Part shown: positions 1-9,762 of the stretch, one piece after another | Position numbering within the stretch: position 1 is the stretch's first letter | Layout: the number at the start of each line of letters is the position of its first letter | DNA from: Streptomyces sp. I6 | Lineage (GTDB): Bacteria > Actinomycetota > Actinomycetes > Streptomycetales > Streptomycetaceae | Length of the DNA: 64,000 nt | Direction of reading: 5' to 3' | Assembly: GCA_003725745.1 (NCBI GenBank) | Contig: RHDP01000001.1 | Coordinates: 186,001-250,000 of the forward strand | Made by a program: the position numbers and the translations under genes | Notes under the pieces: generated by a model | Told to the model about the DNA's origin: nothing | Databases searched by the model: none | The model's input: only the letters and a program-made list of their open reading frames with translations

Positions 1-558
1 TTCGACGAGGACGTGCTCTTCGTCGACGACGGCGACCTGCTCAGCTCGGCCGGCGCTGCGGCCGGCGTCGACGTGTGCCTGCACCTGGTGCGACGCGACC
101 ACGGCAGCGCGCTCGCCAATCAGGTGGCCCGCCGCTGCATCGTCCCGCCATGGCGCGACGGCGGCCAGGCCCAGTACATCGAGCGGCCCGTGCCCGAACC
201 CACGACGGCCACCACCGCACCCACCCGCGCCTGGGCACTCGAACGGCTGGACCGCCCGCTGACGCTGGGCGAACTGGCCGCGCATGCGCGGATGAGCGTG
301 CGGACGTTCACCCGGCGGTTCCGCGACGAGGCGGGAGTCACCCCCGGCCGGTGGCTCACCACCCAGCGGGTCGAGGTCGCCAAGCAGCTGCTGGAGACCA
401 GCGATCTGCCGATCGACCTGGTGGCCGACCGCGCCGGGTTCGGCAGCGCCAACTCGCTGCGGCAGCACATGCGTGAACTCGTCGGCGTCTCGCCCGGCGC
501 CTACCGGCGCACCTTCCACGCGGCGGCTGCCTCCGGCCGGGCCACGGCCGCGCTCTGA
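1..558 (+). CDS. GlxA-family AraC-type transcriptional regulator (3' part)
   Basis: C-terminal about 185 residues of a DNA-binding regulator; the start lies before the window. The first ~50 residues match the end of a DJ-1/PfpI-like (GATase1-like) sensor domain, with the segment LLSSAGAAAGVD typical of GlxA regulators. Residues ~80-180 form an AraC/XylS double helix-turn-helix, with one recognition helix in MSVRTFTRRFRDEAG and the second in ADRAGFGSANSLRQHM. GlxA-type proteins usually control a nearby operon in response to an unknown ligand. The next gene is convergent, so the target may lie outside the window. The target is unknown; the family call is firm. Confidence 0.88.
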   Translation, partial: FDEDVLFVDDGDLLSSAGAAAGVDVCLHLVRRDHGSALANQVARRCIVPPWRDGGQAQYIERPVPEPTTATTAPTRAWALERLDRPLTLGELAAHARMSVRTFTRRFRDEAGVTPGRWLTTQRVEVAKQLLETSDLPIDLVADRAGFGSANSLRQHMRELVGVSPGAYRRTFHAAAASGRATAAL

Positions 559-619
559 TCACCCCGGAGCGGCATACGGGTGGCACGGATCGGGGCCGCC
601 TGCCTCCGGCGGCGGACGG

Positions 620-2184
620 TCAACGGCCCAGCACCGCCATCGCCGCGTTGTGGCCGGGGATGCCGCTCACACCGCCGCCGCGCACCGCTCCCGCCCCGCA
701 CAGCAGCACATTCGGGTGGGCGGTCTCCACGCCCCAGCGGCCGGTGGAGGCGTCGGCCCAGGGGAAGGCGAGATCGCGGTGGAAGATGTGCCCGCCCGGC
801 AGGCGCAGCTCGTGTTCCAGGTCCAGCGGGGTCTTGGCCTCGATGCAGGGACGCCCCGCCTCGTCGAGCGCCAGGCAGTCGGTGACCGGCTCCTCCAGAT
901 GGGCGTCGAGTTCGGCGAGGGTCGCCTTGAGCAGGGCGTCACGGGTCGCGTCCGGCGCCTCGCGGAACAGCCGGGCGGGTGTGTGGAGTCCGAAGAGGGT
1001 CAGGGTGTGGTAACCCTGGGCGGCCGGTTCGGGGCCGAGGATGGACGGGTCCGTCAGGGAGTGGCAGTAGATCTCCGACGGCGGCGCCTCGGGCAGGCGT
1101 CCCGCCGCGGCCTGCGCGTACGCCGCCGCGAGCTGGCCGTAGCCCTCGGCGATGTGGAAGGTGCCGGAGAACGCCTGCCGCGGGTCGACCGAGCGGTCCC
1201 GCAGCCGGGGCAGTCGGCGCAGCAGCATGTTGACCTTGAGCTGGGCGCCCTCCGCGGGGGCGGGGAGGGCTCGCCGAGAAGGGCGGACAGGGCCTGTGGT
1301 GAGGCGTTGACCAGCACCTTGCGGGCGGCGACCGAGCCCTCGCGGTCGTCCGTGCGGAAGACGACCTCGGCGGCCGCCCCGTCGGTCTCGATCCGGATCG
1401 CCTCGTGGCCGGTGACGATCTCGGCACCGGCGGACCGGGCGGCCCCGGCGAGCGCGCCGGTCAGCGCGCCCATCCCGCCGACGGGCACGTCCCAGTCGCC
1501 GGTGCCGCCGCCGATGACGTGGTAGAGGAAGCAGCGGTTCTGCACCAGCGAGGGGTCGTGGGCGTCCGCGAACGTGCCGATCAGGGCATCGGTCAGGACG
1601 ACGCCGCGGACCAGGTCGTCGGTGAACTCCTCCTCGATCGCGGCGCCGATGGGCTCCTCGAACAGCATCCGCCAGGCCGTCTCGTCCCCGACCCGCTCCC
1701 GCAGCTCCCGGCGGGTCGGCAGCGGCTCCGTCAGGGTGGGGAAGACCCGCTCGGCGACCTGCCTGGTCCTGTCGTAGAACGCCTCCCACGCCGCGTACTC
1801 GCGCTCGGAGCCGGTGAGGGCCGCGAACGACTCGCGCGTGCGGCCGCCGCCGACGAGCAGTCCGGTGGCCCTGCCGTCGCGCACGACGGGGGTGTACGAG
1901 GAGACGGTGCGCTTGCGGACCGAGAACGACAGCCCGAGGTCGCGGACGATGCCGGCGGGCAGCAGGGACACCAGGTACGAGTAGCGGGACAGCCGTGCGT
2001 CGACCCCGGCGAACGGGCGGGTGGAGACGGCCGCTCCCCCGGTGTTCCCGAGTCGCTCCAGGACCAGGACGGTGCGCCCCGCACGGGCCAGATAGGCGGC
2101 GGCGACCAGCCCGTTGTGACCGCCGCCCACGATGACGGCGTCGTAGACGGACCGGCTGAACGATTCGGAGGAGGCTGCAGACAT
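620..2184 (-). CDS. FAD-dependent oxidoreductase, phytoene desaturase-like (one frameshift)
   Basis: Flavoprotein of about 521 residues in the amine-oxidase/CrtI-like group. The N-terminus has the dinucleotide-binding motif AVIVGGGHNGLVAAAYLARAG with VLVLER for the ribose. The centre has GGMGALTGALAGAARSAGAEI, and the C-terminus NVLLCGAGAVRGGGVSGIPGHNA closes the FAD site. Substrate unknown; such Streptomyces proteins are often miscalled carotenoid desaturases, and no other crt gene is present. The frame breaks at the five-G run 1256-1260; restoring one base joins the halves. ATG 2184 is chosen for its GAAGAGG site, though the site is very close. An in-frame GTG at 2199 is followed directly by a rare TTA codon. 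Confidence 0.82.
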
Positions 2185-2559
2185 GCCTCTTCGTAACACG
2201 CGATGATCGCACGGGGCCAGAGAGCGGAGTCACGTTTGCGGTCCCGGATCGCGGAGGTCCCCGGGGCGGGAGTCGGGGCGGTGGGCACGAGACGGGAGGC
2301 AGGGGACGGGGCGGGGGCGGGCAGGGGCAGGGGCGGTTCCGCGGCGCGGGGGCCGTCCCGGCTGCGGAAGGGAAGCCCGGGCCGCGGAGGGGCCGATCGG
2401 GACCGGGCCGCGGAGGCCGCTCGGAGCCGCGCGGACGACCGGGACGCGCAGAGGACCGGGACGCGTGACGCGTCCGCCCGCCCGCCCGCAGCGCAGCGCC
2501 AGGCGCAGGGACCCGGCAGGGCCGGGCACGGAAGACCGGGCCGGGAGCACGACGCGGCG
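2185..2559. other. intergenic stretch without a gene
   Basis: No plausible coding frame. The stretch is G-rich on the plus strand, with runs such as 2298-2333. The 12-mer gaccgggacgcg occurs twice, at 2437-2448 and 2454-2465. It separates two same-strand genes and should hold the promoter of the FAD oxidoreductase; no promoter motif stands out. Confidence 0.5.
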
Positions 2560-3896
2560 TCAGACTCCCTCGATCGCTTCCACGGCCCCGGACCTGATCG
2601 CCGCACACAGAACCCGGTGGTCCTCGGCCGTACGGTCCGCGTAGGCCAGCGCGAAGTCGCCCATGGCCCGGTCGAAGCCGTCCGACGAGCCGAGGTACCC
2701 GGCGATCGCGATGCGCTCCCCGGATCGGGCGTGGGCCCGGGCCAGCGCCCTGCCGCAGAGCGCGGCGTAGTCGCGCAGCAGCGCCGGCGACATCGCCGCG
2801 ACGTCCGCCGAGCCCTTCATGTCCCGCAGCTGGCGCCAGTAGTAGTGCCGGCCTCCCGGCCCGCTGACCCAGCCCAGGAAGATGTCGCTCGCCGCCTGGA
2901 GCAGACGCTGGCCGGCGACGACCCGCTGGCCCTGGTGACGGTAGGCGGACTTCGGCAGATGCGGCTCCAGCACGGACCGCTGGGCCTCCTTGATCTGCAG
3001 GAAGAGCGGGTCCTCGGCGTCGCGGCCCGTCAGCAGCGCGACGAAGCAGCGCGTCCCCACGCTGCCGACGCCGACGACCTTGCGGGCCGCCTCGACGAAG
3101 CGGTACCGGTCGAGCAGGACCCTGCGGTCCTCGGGCAGAGTGCTGCGGTAGTCGCTGAGGATCTTCCGTACGGACGCGGCGTCGAGGCCCGCCACGGGCT
3201 CGAGCAGCGGAGGGTCCCGTACGATCCTGCGCTGCCCCCGACGACCTCGGTGAGCTTCTCCAGCGCGTGCAGACTCGTCCGGCGCCGAGCCTTGGCCAGC
3301 CGGGCCTCGACGCGGGCCCGCTCCAGATCCCGCACGAGGGGCACCAGATCCCCGGCGGTGATCCGCTCGTACCAGACCTCGAGTTCACCGAGCCCGGCGA
3401 GGCGGCGCATGGACAGCCGGTACGACTCGGCCGCCGCCCGTGCGGCCAGCCTGGCTTCCGCGTCCGGCCGGCCGTTGTCCCGCGCGGCGACGGCGACGCT
3501 GGCGACGAGGCGTTTCACGTCCCATTCGAAGGGCCCGGGCAGGGTCTCGTCGAAGTCGTTCAGGTCGAACAGGAGGGTGCGTTCCGGCGAGGCGAAGACC
3601 CCGAAGTTGAGCAGATGGGCGTCGCCGCAGAGCTGGACGCGGAGTCCGGTGTTCCGCTGGACGACGAGGTCGGCGGCCATGACGGCCGGAGCGCCGCGCA
3701 GATAGGTGAACGGCGAGACGGCCATCCGCCCGTACCTGACGGGCACCAGGTCCGGCTCACGGGTCCTCGCCTGGCCCTGCAGCACCGCGAGCGGATCCGG
3801 CCGGTCGGCGGCCGGGATCCAGAGGCCGTGGGAGGATCGCGGCACCTCCTTGCGCACGGCTCGGCCGCGTTGCCTCTCCTCGGCCGGATCGGTCAT
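2560..3896 (-). CDS. DUF2252 family protein (one frameshift)
   Basis: About 445 residues. DUF2252 proteins are predicted to have a kinase-like fold related to aminoglycoside phosphotransferases; their substrate is not established. The key pieces are visible: LCGDAHLLNFGVF and LFDLNDFDET (residues ~95-125), which correspond to the catalytic-loop and metal-binding motifs, then EWDVKRLVAS. The C-terminal half includes YYWRQLRDMKGSAD and FALAYADRTAEDH. The frame is lost in the five-C run 3235-3239, after KLTEVVGG; one restored base reconnects it. ATG 3896 begins MTDPAEE; the ribosome site is weak. It sits downstream of the Ser/Thr kinase on the same strand, with 240 bp of repeats between. Confidence 0.82.
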
Positions 3897-3969
3897 GGTC
3901 ACAGTGTGCGGTCGCGGCGGGGCCGACGCGACGCGGGGATACGGACCCGGAGGCTCCTGTTGCCGGATT

Positions 3970-4100
3970 CGCGGCCCGGGAAGCCGAGAGCCCTTGGAAA
4001 CCGGGGGTCCGGGGGTCCGGAAGCCCGGGGGTCCGGGAGCCCGGGGGTCCCGGGAAACCGAGGGCACCGGGGAGACCGTGGGCCGGGGTCCCCCGGGGCA
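3970..4100. repeat. imperfect GC-rich tandem repeats between DUF2252 and kinase genes
   Basis: Degenerate tandem copies of units like cccgggggtccgggag run through this spacer (clearest at 4000-4060). They are not in a coding frame. Several units can fold into short GC hairpins, so the array may act as a terminator for the kinase gene read from the right. This is inference from sequence symmetry only. Confidence 0.6.
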
Positions 4101-4136
4101 GCGTGCCCGGCTCCCCCTCAGGACCCCGGCACCCCC

Positions 4137-6397
4137 TCAGGACCCGGTGGCCGGCGGCCGGTCCGCCCCACTCCGGCGGCGCAGTGCCGCCACTCGGCGG
4201 TACAGCTCCACCGCCTCGCCGCCCCGCCCGAGTTGCTCCAGGCAGTGGGCCTGGTCGTTGCGGCTGGCCAGGGCATCGGGGTGGTCGGCACCCAGCACGC
4301 GTTCACGGGCCTCGGCCACCTGCCGGTAGACGGCGAGCGCGTCGCTCCAGCGGCCCAGCCAGCCCAGGCCGACCGCGACCTCCCGGAGGCTGACGAGAGT
4401 GTCCGGATGCCCGGGGCCCAGGACCCGCTCGCGGACGGCGCAGACGTCGCGGGCCTCGGCCAGCGCCTCCTCCCAGCGGGCGAGCCGGCCCAGGTTCACC
4501 CCGAGCCCGTGGCGGGCCCGCAGGGTCTCCGGGTCCGCGGCACCGTGGACCCGGGCGCGGTCGGCCACCAGCTCCCGGTACTGCTCCACCGCCTCGGCGC
4601 TCCGTCCGAGCCGGCCGAGGCTGATCCCGATCTCGTAGCGCGCGGCGAGGGTGTCCGGATGGTCCGGGCCGAGCGCCCCCGCACGGGCTGCCGCCACGTC
4701 CCGGTAGGTCCGCAGTGCCTCGGTCCAGCGACCCAGCCGGCCGAGGGCATAGGCCACCTCGTACCGGGTGGTGAGCGTGTCCGGATGCCCGGCGCCCAGC
4801 ACCCTGGTGCGGGCCTCGGCGACCTCCTCCGCGGTGCGGTACGAGTCCTCGAGCCGGCCGAGGCGGCTCAGGTTGAAGGCCAGGTTGTGACGGCAGTGCA
4901 GGGTGTCGGGGTGGTCCGGCCCGGCGGTGCGCTCGCGGGAGGCGAGCACCGAGGTGTACACCTGGTGCGCCTCGAAGTGCCGGCCGAGCCGGCCGAGCAC
5001 GTACGCCATCTCCTGCCGGGCGGCCAGCGTCTCCGGGTGGTCGGGGCCCAGGGCGCGTTCACGGCCCTCGGCGACGCGGCCGAACTCGCGGAGCGCGTCG
5101 GCCTCCCGGCCGGTCCTGCTGAGCGTGAAACCGACCTCGTAGCGGCTCGCGAGGGTGTCCGGATGGTCGGGGCCGAGGGCGTGCTCGCGTTCGGTGGCGA
5201 CCGCGCGGTGCACCTCGCCCGCCTCCTCCCAGCGGCCGAGCCGGCCGAGGCTGAGGCCCGCGTTGTGCCGGCCGGTGAGGACGGCCAGCAGTTCGGGCGA
5301 CGGGGTGGGCCGTTCGGGCCGGGGAGCTTCACGGGCGCGGGGCCGCGCGGATCCACCCCGGTGGTCCACTCGCCGGTCAGGCCCGCCGTGAAGTCGGGCG
5401 GCGGGGTGCGCAGCGCGGACACGGTGACGGCCTTGTGGCCGGAGGTCATGCCGCGGGTCCAGAAGGGCAGCCCGGGGTCTCCTCCGCCGTGCGGGTACGG
5501 ATGCGGATGCGCGGGCGGCGGCCCGGTGCCGGTTGCGGGTGTGGCCGCCGCGAGCCCGGCGCCGATCCTGCGGCGCAGGTCCGTGGCGTCGGCGGGCCGC
5601 TCGTCGGGTGTCTTGGCGAGCAGGCCGAGGACGATCTCCTCGATGAAGCCGGGCAGTTCCGGCCGGCGGCTGCGCAGCGGCAGGGGTTCGGTGTCCCGGT
5701 GGCCGACGAGGACGGACCAGGCGTCGCCGAGGTCGAAGGGCGGCGCCCCGGTGGCCATCTCGTACAGCACGCACCCCAGGGAGTACAGATCGCTGCGGTG
5801 GTCGACGGGGCCCCCGGCGATCTGCTCGGGCGACATGTAGTGGGGGGTGCCCATGGCGATGCCCGTACCGGTGAGACGGGATGAGAACCCGATGTCGTGG
5901 CCGAGCCGGGCGATGCCGAAGTCGCAGATCTTCACCGTGCCGTCGGTGAGCCGCATGATGTTGGCGGGCTTCAGGTCCCGGTGGACGATGTTCTGTTCAT
6001 GGGTGTAGGCGAGGGCGTCGGCGACCTGGTCGGCGATGTCGACGAGGTCGGGCACCGGCAGCGGGTGCTGCTTGCCGTCCTCCATCAGCTGACTGAGGTT
6101 GCGGCCGTCCAGCAGCTCCATCACCAGGTAGGGCAGGCCCTCGTGCTCCCCGAAGTCGTGGACGACCGTCACCCCGCGGTGCTGCAGGGCCGCGGCGACC
6201 CGCGCCTCCCTGCGGAAACGCTCCCGCAGGACGCGTGTGAACGTCCGGTCGTGCTGCGGCCCGAGGGGTTTGAGGCACTTGACCGCGACCCGTCTGCCCA
6301 GTGACTCGTCGCGGGCCCGCCACACCTCGCCCATGCCGCCCCGGCCGATCAGTTCGAGCAGCCGGTAACGGCCCTGGATCAGCCTGGTGTCCGCCAT
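4137..6397 (-). CDS. Ser/Thr protein kinase with C-terminal TPR repeats (one frameshift)
   Basis: About 753 residues. Residues ~10-275 are a complete Hanks-type kinase: glycine loop LIGRGGMGEVWRA, VAVKCL with the ATP lysine, catalytic loop HRDLKPANIM, DFGIAR, and MSPEQ in the activation segment. No transmembrane helix or extracellular sensor is visible, so it is predicted cytoplasmic. After a proline-rich linker come nine TPR-type repeats of exactly 42 residues (consensus LGPDHPDTL.aRyE....LGRLGRw.EAl..YR), an NB-ARC/kinesin-light-chain style of TPR that binds protein partners. The break lies near 5316-5324 in a short G run; one base restores the frame. ATG 6397 precedes MADTRLIQGRYRL, right at the kinase domain. 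Confidence 0.9.
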
Positions 6398-6515
6398 CGC
6401 GTGCCGTCGCCCCCGTCGCTTCGCTGCGCCCTCCCCGGCCCGTCCAGTATGGCCGCCTGACTGCGCAGTTTGCACGGCGCCGGCCTGCTGCCGGGCCCGA
6501 GTCGCGCCATCGCCC

Positions 6516-7283
6516 TCACGATGTGACCCGGCGGCAGCTGCCAGCGCACGCGCGGGGGACGCAGCGCAGGGCGGCCCCGGCGGCGGCGAGCCGCCGGGTG
6601 ACGCGGGCCGGTGGAGGGGCGGGCCGGCCGTAGAGTTCGTGGGCGTACGGGGGCAGCGAGTCGTACGCGAGCCCGGCGACACGGCGCCAGATCAGTTCAC
6701 GCGCGGGGACGAGCACGGCGGGTGCCGGCGGGCGGCGCAGGAAGTCGTCGACGGCGCGGGCGTCAGCGCCGGCTTCCAGCTCGGGCCGTACCCCGGCGAA
6801 GTAGCCGGCGAGCGCCGCCCTGCCGGCGGGGACGGCGGCGGGATCGAGCCCGACGAGCCGGGCGCTCGTCCGGTGCTCGGCGATGTACCGGTCCGCCTGC
6901 GCGCCGCTGAGGGGGAACCCGGAGCGTCGCAGGACGTCGAGGTACGAGTCCACCTCGGCGCAGTGCACCCAGAGCAGCAGGTGCGGGTCGTCCACGCCGA
7001 GGAGGCGGTGGATCCTGCGGACGCGCGAACCCGCCCGCTCGGCGTCGGCGGTGGTGCCGTAGGAGATGGTGCCGACATAGTTCGCCGTGCGCAGCAGCCT
7101 GCCCCAGGCGTCCTTGCGGAAATCGCTGTTGACCATGACTCCGCGTACGGCGCGGGGGTGCAGGGCCTGGAGGTAGAGCGCACGGACCCCGGCGATCCAC
7201 ATCATGGGGTCGCCGTGCATCTGCCAGGTGACCGACGCGGGGCCGAACAGACCGGGGTCCCCGTGGTCGGCTTCGCCCCTCAT
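6516..7283 (-). CDS. oxygenase MpaB family protein (DUF2236)
   Basis: 255 residues, close to the size of short DUF2236 proteins. The family includes the heme/metal oxygenase MpaB and latex-clearing protein Lcp. Family landmarks are present: DPGLFGPASVTWQMHGDPMM at the N-terminus, ALHPRAVRGVMVNSDFR, and LLWVHCAEVDSYL, whose histidine belongs to the conserved set proposed to bind cofactor. The C-terminal part (LAYDSLPPYAHELYG) is typical. No signal peptide is seen. ATG 7283 is used because it opens directly onto the conserved domain. Substrate unknown; there is no obvious operon partner. Confidence 0.85.
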   Translation of the reverse strand: MRGEADHGDPGLFGPASVTWQMHGDPMMWIAGVRALYLQALHPRAVRGVMVNSDFRKDAWGRLLRTANYVGTISYGTTADAERAGSRVRRIHRLLGVDDPHLLLWVHCAEVDSYLDVLRRSGFPLSGAQADRYIAEHRTSARLVGLDPAAVPAGRAALAGYFAGVRPELEAGADARAVDDFLRRPPAPAVLVPARELIWRRVAGLAYDSLPPYAHELYGRPAPPPARVTRRLAAAGAALRCVPRACAGSCRRVTS

Positions 7284-7387
7284 ACGTCGACTGTGCCCGG
7301 TCGCCGCTGCCGGCACTCACCCGTCCGGGTGCGGGGTGCCGGGGCACGGCGCTCCGCAGCTTCCGGCACCGCCCCGGGCGGGCTCCC

Positions 7388-8104
7388 CTAGCCGTCCCGC
7401 CGTTCCGGGGTGTGCGGCCGCCCTCCCGAAGGCAGCCCGGTCTGCGGGGAACCGTCGCAGGGCGCGGCGAGGTGCTGGCTCACCGACACCACGCCGTCCA
7501 TCTGCTCCGTCAGCTTCACCAGGACGGGGACCTGGCGGGCCGCCTCCAGCCGTCCTTCCAGGGTGACCCGTCCGTCGACGACATGGACGTCGATCGCGTC
7601 GGGCGGCAGGCCCATCGCGGCCACCAGCACGTCCTCGATCACCTTCAGACGGATCTCGGAGTCCGGCCGGAGGAACACCTGCAGCAGATCGCGCCGTGTG
7701 ACGATGCCGACCAGGCGGTTCTCCTCGTCGACGACGGGCATCCGCTCGACGCCGCGCCGAAGCATGGTCCGGGCGGCCTCGGCGATCGTCTCCTCGGCGT
7801 GCACGGTCACCGCCGGAGAGGACATCAGCCGCCCGGCGGTGAGCGTGTCCCGGTCGCCGCCGGGGAGGGCACCGGTACCGTCCCGGGATGCGGGGGCGGC
7901 CGGCCCGCTTCCCGCAGCGGCGGCCTGGCGGGCCAGAAGATCGGTTTCGGAGACGACGCCGACCACCCGGTCGTCCTCGTCGAGCACCGGGAGGCCGCTG
8001 ATGTCGTGCTCGGCGAGCCGCTTGGCGACCTCCTTGAACGGGGTCGACGGCACGACCGTCACGACATCGCCCACCATCAGGCTTCCGACCTTGCTGTGCT
8101 TCAT
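7388..8104 (-). CDS. CBS-pair and BON domain protein
   Basis: 238 residues. Two CBS motifs form a Bateman adenosyl-nucleotide sensor: residues ~8-60 (VGDVVTVVPSTPFKEVAKRL, SGLPVLDEDDRVVGVVSETD) and ~95-150 (SSPAVTVHAEETIAEAARTM, ERMPVVDEENRLVGIVTRRD). They are separated by an Ala/Gly linker. A C-terminal BON-like segment (GLPPDAIDVHVVDGRVTLEG) follows and may bind membrane or a partner. CBS-BON proteins are common members of DosR/OsdR-type hypoxia regulons, in keeping with the adjacent divergent USP gene and the DevRS pair at 15-18 kb. ATG 8104 (MKHSKVGSLM) is the natural start. Confidence 0.9.
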   Translation of the reverse strand: MKHSKVGSLMVGDVVTVVPSTPFKEVAKRLAEHDISGLPVLDEDDRVVGVVSETDLLARQAAAAGSGPAAPASRDGTGALPGGDRDTLTAGRLMSSPAVTVHAEETIAEAARTMLRRGVERMPVVDEENRLVGIVTRRDLLQVFLRPDSEIRLKVIEDVLVAAMGLPPDAIDVHVVDGRVTLEGRLEAARQVPVLVKLTEQMDGVVSVSQHLAAPCDGSPQTGLPSGGRPHTPERRDG

Positions 8105-8722
8105 GTTCGCCACTCCCGTCGAGCCGGCGCCCGCAGTGCGGGACGGTCGAGCGGACCACACCCCCCGGGCGTCCTCCGCGGCGTCCGCGCATGCGACACC
8201 GCCATTCAACAACGGCGGACCGGGCCCCGCAGGGGCCGAACAGTCCGCACGGCGGGGTCCAATGGTCCCGCGGGGCCGCTCCCCGGCGCACCGTGCGGAC
8301 CGCACGCCGTGCGGGCGGTCCGGCGGCAGGCCCGGGCTCCGCCCGGAGCCGCGCCCGGGCCGATGCCGGCCCCGTCACCGCGTCGCCCTCGCGACGGTTC
8401 CGGGGAACCGTGGCCGAGGCGGGGGCGGAGGCGGGGGCGGAGGCGGGGGCGGAGGCTCGGGCCGGAGCGACGGCGGTGGCGGGAGCGGGAGCGGGTGGCC
8501 GTGGTTCGGCTGCGGCCGAAGCCGCCTCCCTCCGTGCCGCAGGCCCGCGCGGCGGACACTGGGGGCAGGAGGACTGAGCGGGCGTCATCGGCGCCAGGCG
8601 GTCCGGCCGACCGGGAGGAAGAGGCGCCCCGGCCCCGGCGGACGGGGCCGTGGGGGAGCCCGGACCGCTGGAGGGAATTCCGTGCGCCGCGCGGAGCAGG
8701 GCCCCGGATCCCGGAGGAAGCC
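8105..8722. other. divergent intergenic region, no gene, GC-rich
   Basis: 618 bp between the divergent CBS-BON and USP genes, so it should contain both promoters. The reading frames here are low-complexity Gly/Ala/Pro and look spurious. Short symmetries occur: ggccccgcaggggcc at 8223-8237, and a ggggtcc...ggtcccg element around 8254-8270 that could be a weak response-regulator box. The USP ribosome site ggaggaag lies at 8712-8719. Confidence 0.5.
8416..8451. repeat. 12-bp tandem repeat, three perfect copies
   Basis: Unit gaggcgggggcg repeated three times in register at 8416-8427, 8428-8439 and 8440-8451, followed by degenerate ggcggtggcgggagcggg. Non-coding; its G tracts could form quadruplex on the plus strand. 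Confidence 0.85.
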
Positions 8723-9598
8723 ATGAACGACGGAGCAGCGAGCGGCGTCACCCGGAACCCCGAGGTGATCGTCGGTCTGGACCCTCGGGACCGGTCGCGT
8801 GCGGCGGTCTCCTGGGCGGCGGAGGAGGCCCGGCTCAGGGGCCTGCCCCTGCGGCTGGTGGTGGCCGTGCCATGGCTCGTGGACACCCGGAACCTCGACG
8901 CCGGACCGGAGCGCACGACACTGCGCAGACAAGCCGGACAGGTGCTCGAGTCGGCCGCGGCATGGGCCGACGGCGAGTACGCCCCTCCGGAACTGATCAT
9001 GGAGATCTACGACGGCAGCCCCGTCGCCGCGTTGACCGCGGGATCCCGCCACGCGCAGTCGGTCGTGGTCGGCTCACGCGGCCTCAGCCGCCTCAAGGAG
9101 GTACTCAGCGCCGGTTCGGTCGTGGTGCCCCTGGCCGCCCGCGCCCAGTGCCCGGTCGTCGTCGTACGGGAGCCGCGGACCGCCCTGCCCCGGCAGCCGC
9201 GGCTGGTCGCCGGTGTCGACGTGGACTCTCCGGCGGCCCCCGCCGTCGAGTTCGCCTTCGAAGAGGCGGCCCTCCGCGGCGCCGCGCTGAGCGCGGTCTG
9301 CGTGAGCAAACCACCGCTGCTGCCCTTCGCCCGCCGGCAGCGGGCGGCTGAGCGGCGGCGCGGGCCGCTCGAACGGATCGTCGCCGAACACGCGGGCGGG
9401 TCTCCCGGCGTGGCGGTCGAGGAGGAGGTGCTGAGCGGCGACCCGGTGGAGGAACTCGTCAGGGTCTCCCGCACCGCTCTCGCCGTCGTCGTCGGCCGGT
9501 CGCATCGTCATGCCGGCACCGGCACGAGACTCGGACGGGTGGTGCACGGGCTACTGCACCGTGCGGAATGCCCGGTCGTCGTGGTCCCCCCGCGGTAG
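8723..9598 (+). CDS. tandem-domain universal stress protein (UspA family)
   Basis: 291 residues with two Usp domains. Domain 1 (~14-150) starts EVIVGLDPRDRSRAAVSWA. It carries the ATP-binding pattern G-2x-G-9x-G-S in VGSRGLSRLKEVLSAGS and ends CPVVVVRE. Domain 2 (~158-290) starts LVAGVDVDSPAAPAVEFA and ends ECPVVVVPP; its nucleotide loop (VGRSHRHAGTGTRL) is less regular. Two-domain USPs of this kind are hallmark dormancy/hypoxia genes in actinobacteria. The start at ATG 8723 is fixed by GGAGGAAG four bases upstream. It is divergent from the CBS-BON gene, and the two probably share regulation. Confidence 0.93.
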   Translation: MNDGAASGVTRNPEVIVGLDPRDRSRAAVSWAAEEARLRGLPLRLVVAVPWLVDTRNLDAGPERTTLRRQAGQVLESAAAWADGEYAPPELIMEIYDGSPVAALTAGSRHAQSVVVGSRGLSRLKEVLSAGSVVVPLAARAQCPVVVVREPRTALPRQPRLVAGVDVDSPAAPAVEFAFEEAALRGAALSAVCVSKPPLLPFARRQRAAERRRGPLERIVAEHAGGSPGVAVEEEVLSGDPVEELVRVSRTALAVVVGRSHRHAGTGTRLGRVVHGLLHRAECPVVVVPPR

Positions 9599-9730
9599 CG
9601 GCGCCGGGCCGCCTCCGGCGCGCGTGCCGGTACCGCCCCGCGGGGCCCAGGCGGACGCCCCACGGGCCCGCGGGTATCTGCCGCGGCGGGCGGGACGCAC
9701 TGGCTCGGCGCCGTTCGACCTGCCGGCCCG

Positions 9731-9762
9731 CGGGGCCGCGGGGCCGCGGGGCCGCGGGGCCG
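9731..9762. repeat. 8-bp tandem repeat, four copies
   Basis: Unit cggggccg in four exact copies (9731-9762), directly at the left edge of the recognisable SulP remnant. It may mark the point where the rest of the transporter gene was lost. Confidence 0.85.

Noticed and set aside
620..3388. A single 922-codon minus-strand open frame spanning two genes
   Set aside because: It joins the true C-terminus of the FAD oxidoreductase to antisense-like text; it exists only because a missing base shifted frames. Two separate genes explain the conserved motifs.
3267..5840. 857-codon plus-strand open frame over the kinase and DUF2252 genes
   Set aside because: It is the complement of clearly coding minus-strand sequence with kinase and TPR motifs. 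Long antisense frames are expected at very high GC.
8254..8270. DosR-type box before the USP gene
   Set aside because: The arms are better described as a direct repeat of ggtcc around aat; symmetry is imperfect, so it is not listed as a site.
8191..8577. Possible small Ala/Gly-rich protein
   Set aside because: Driven by the 12-bp GC repeat; no ribosome site and no codon-position signal.
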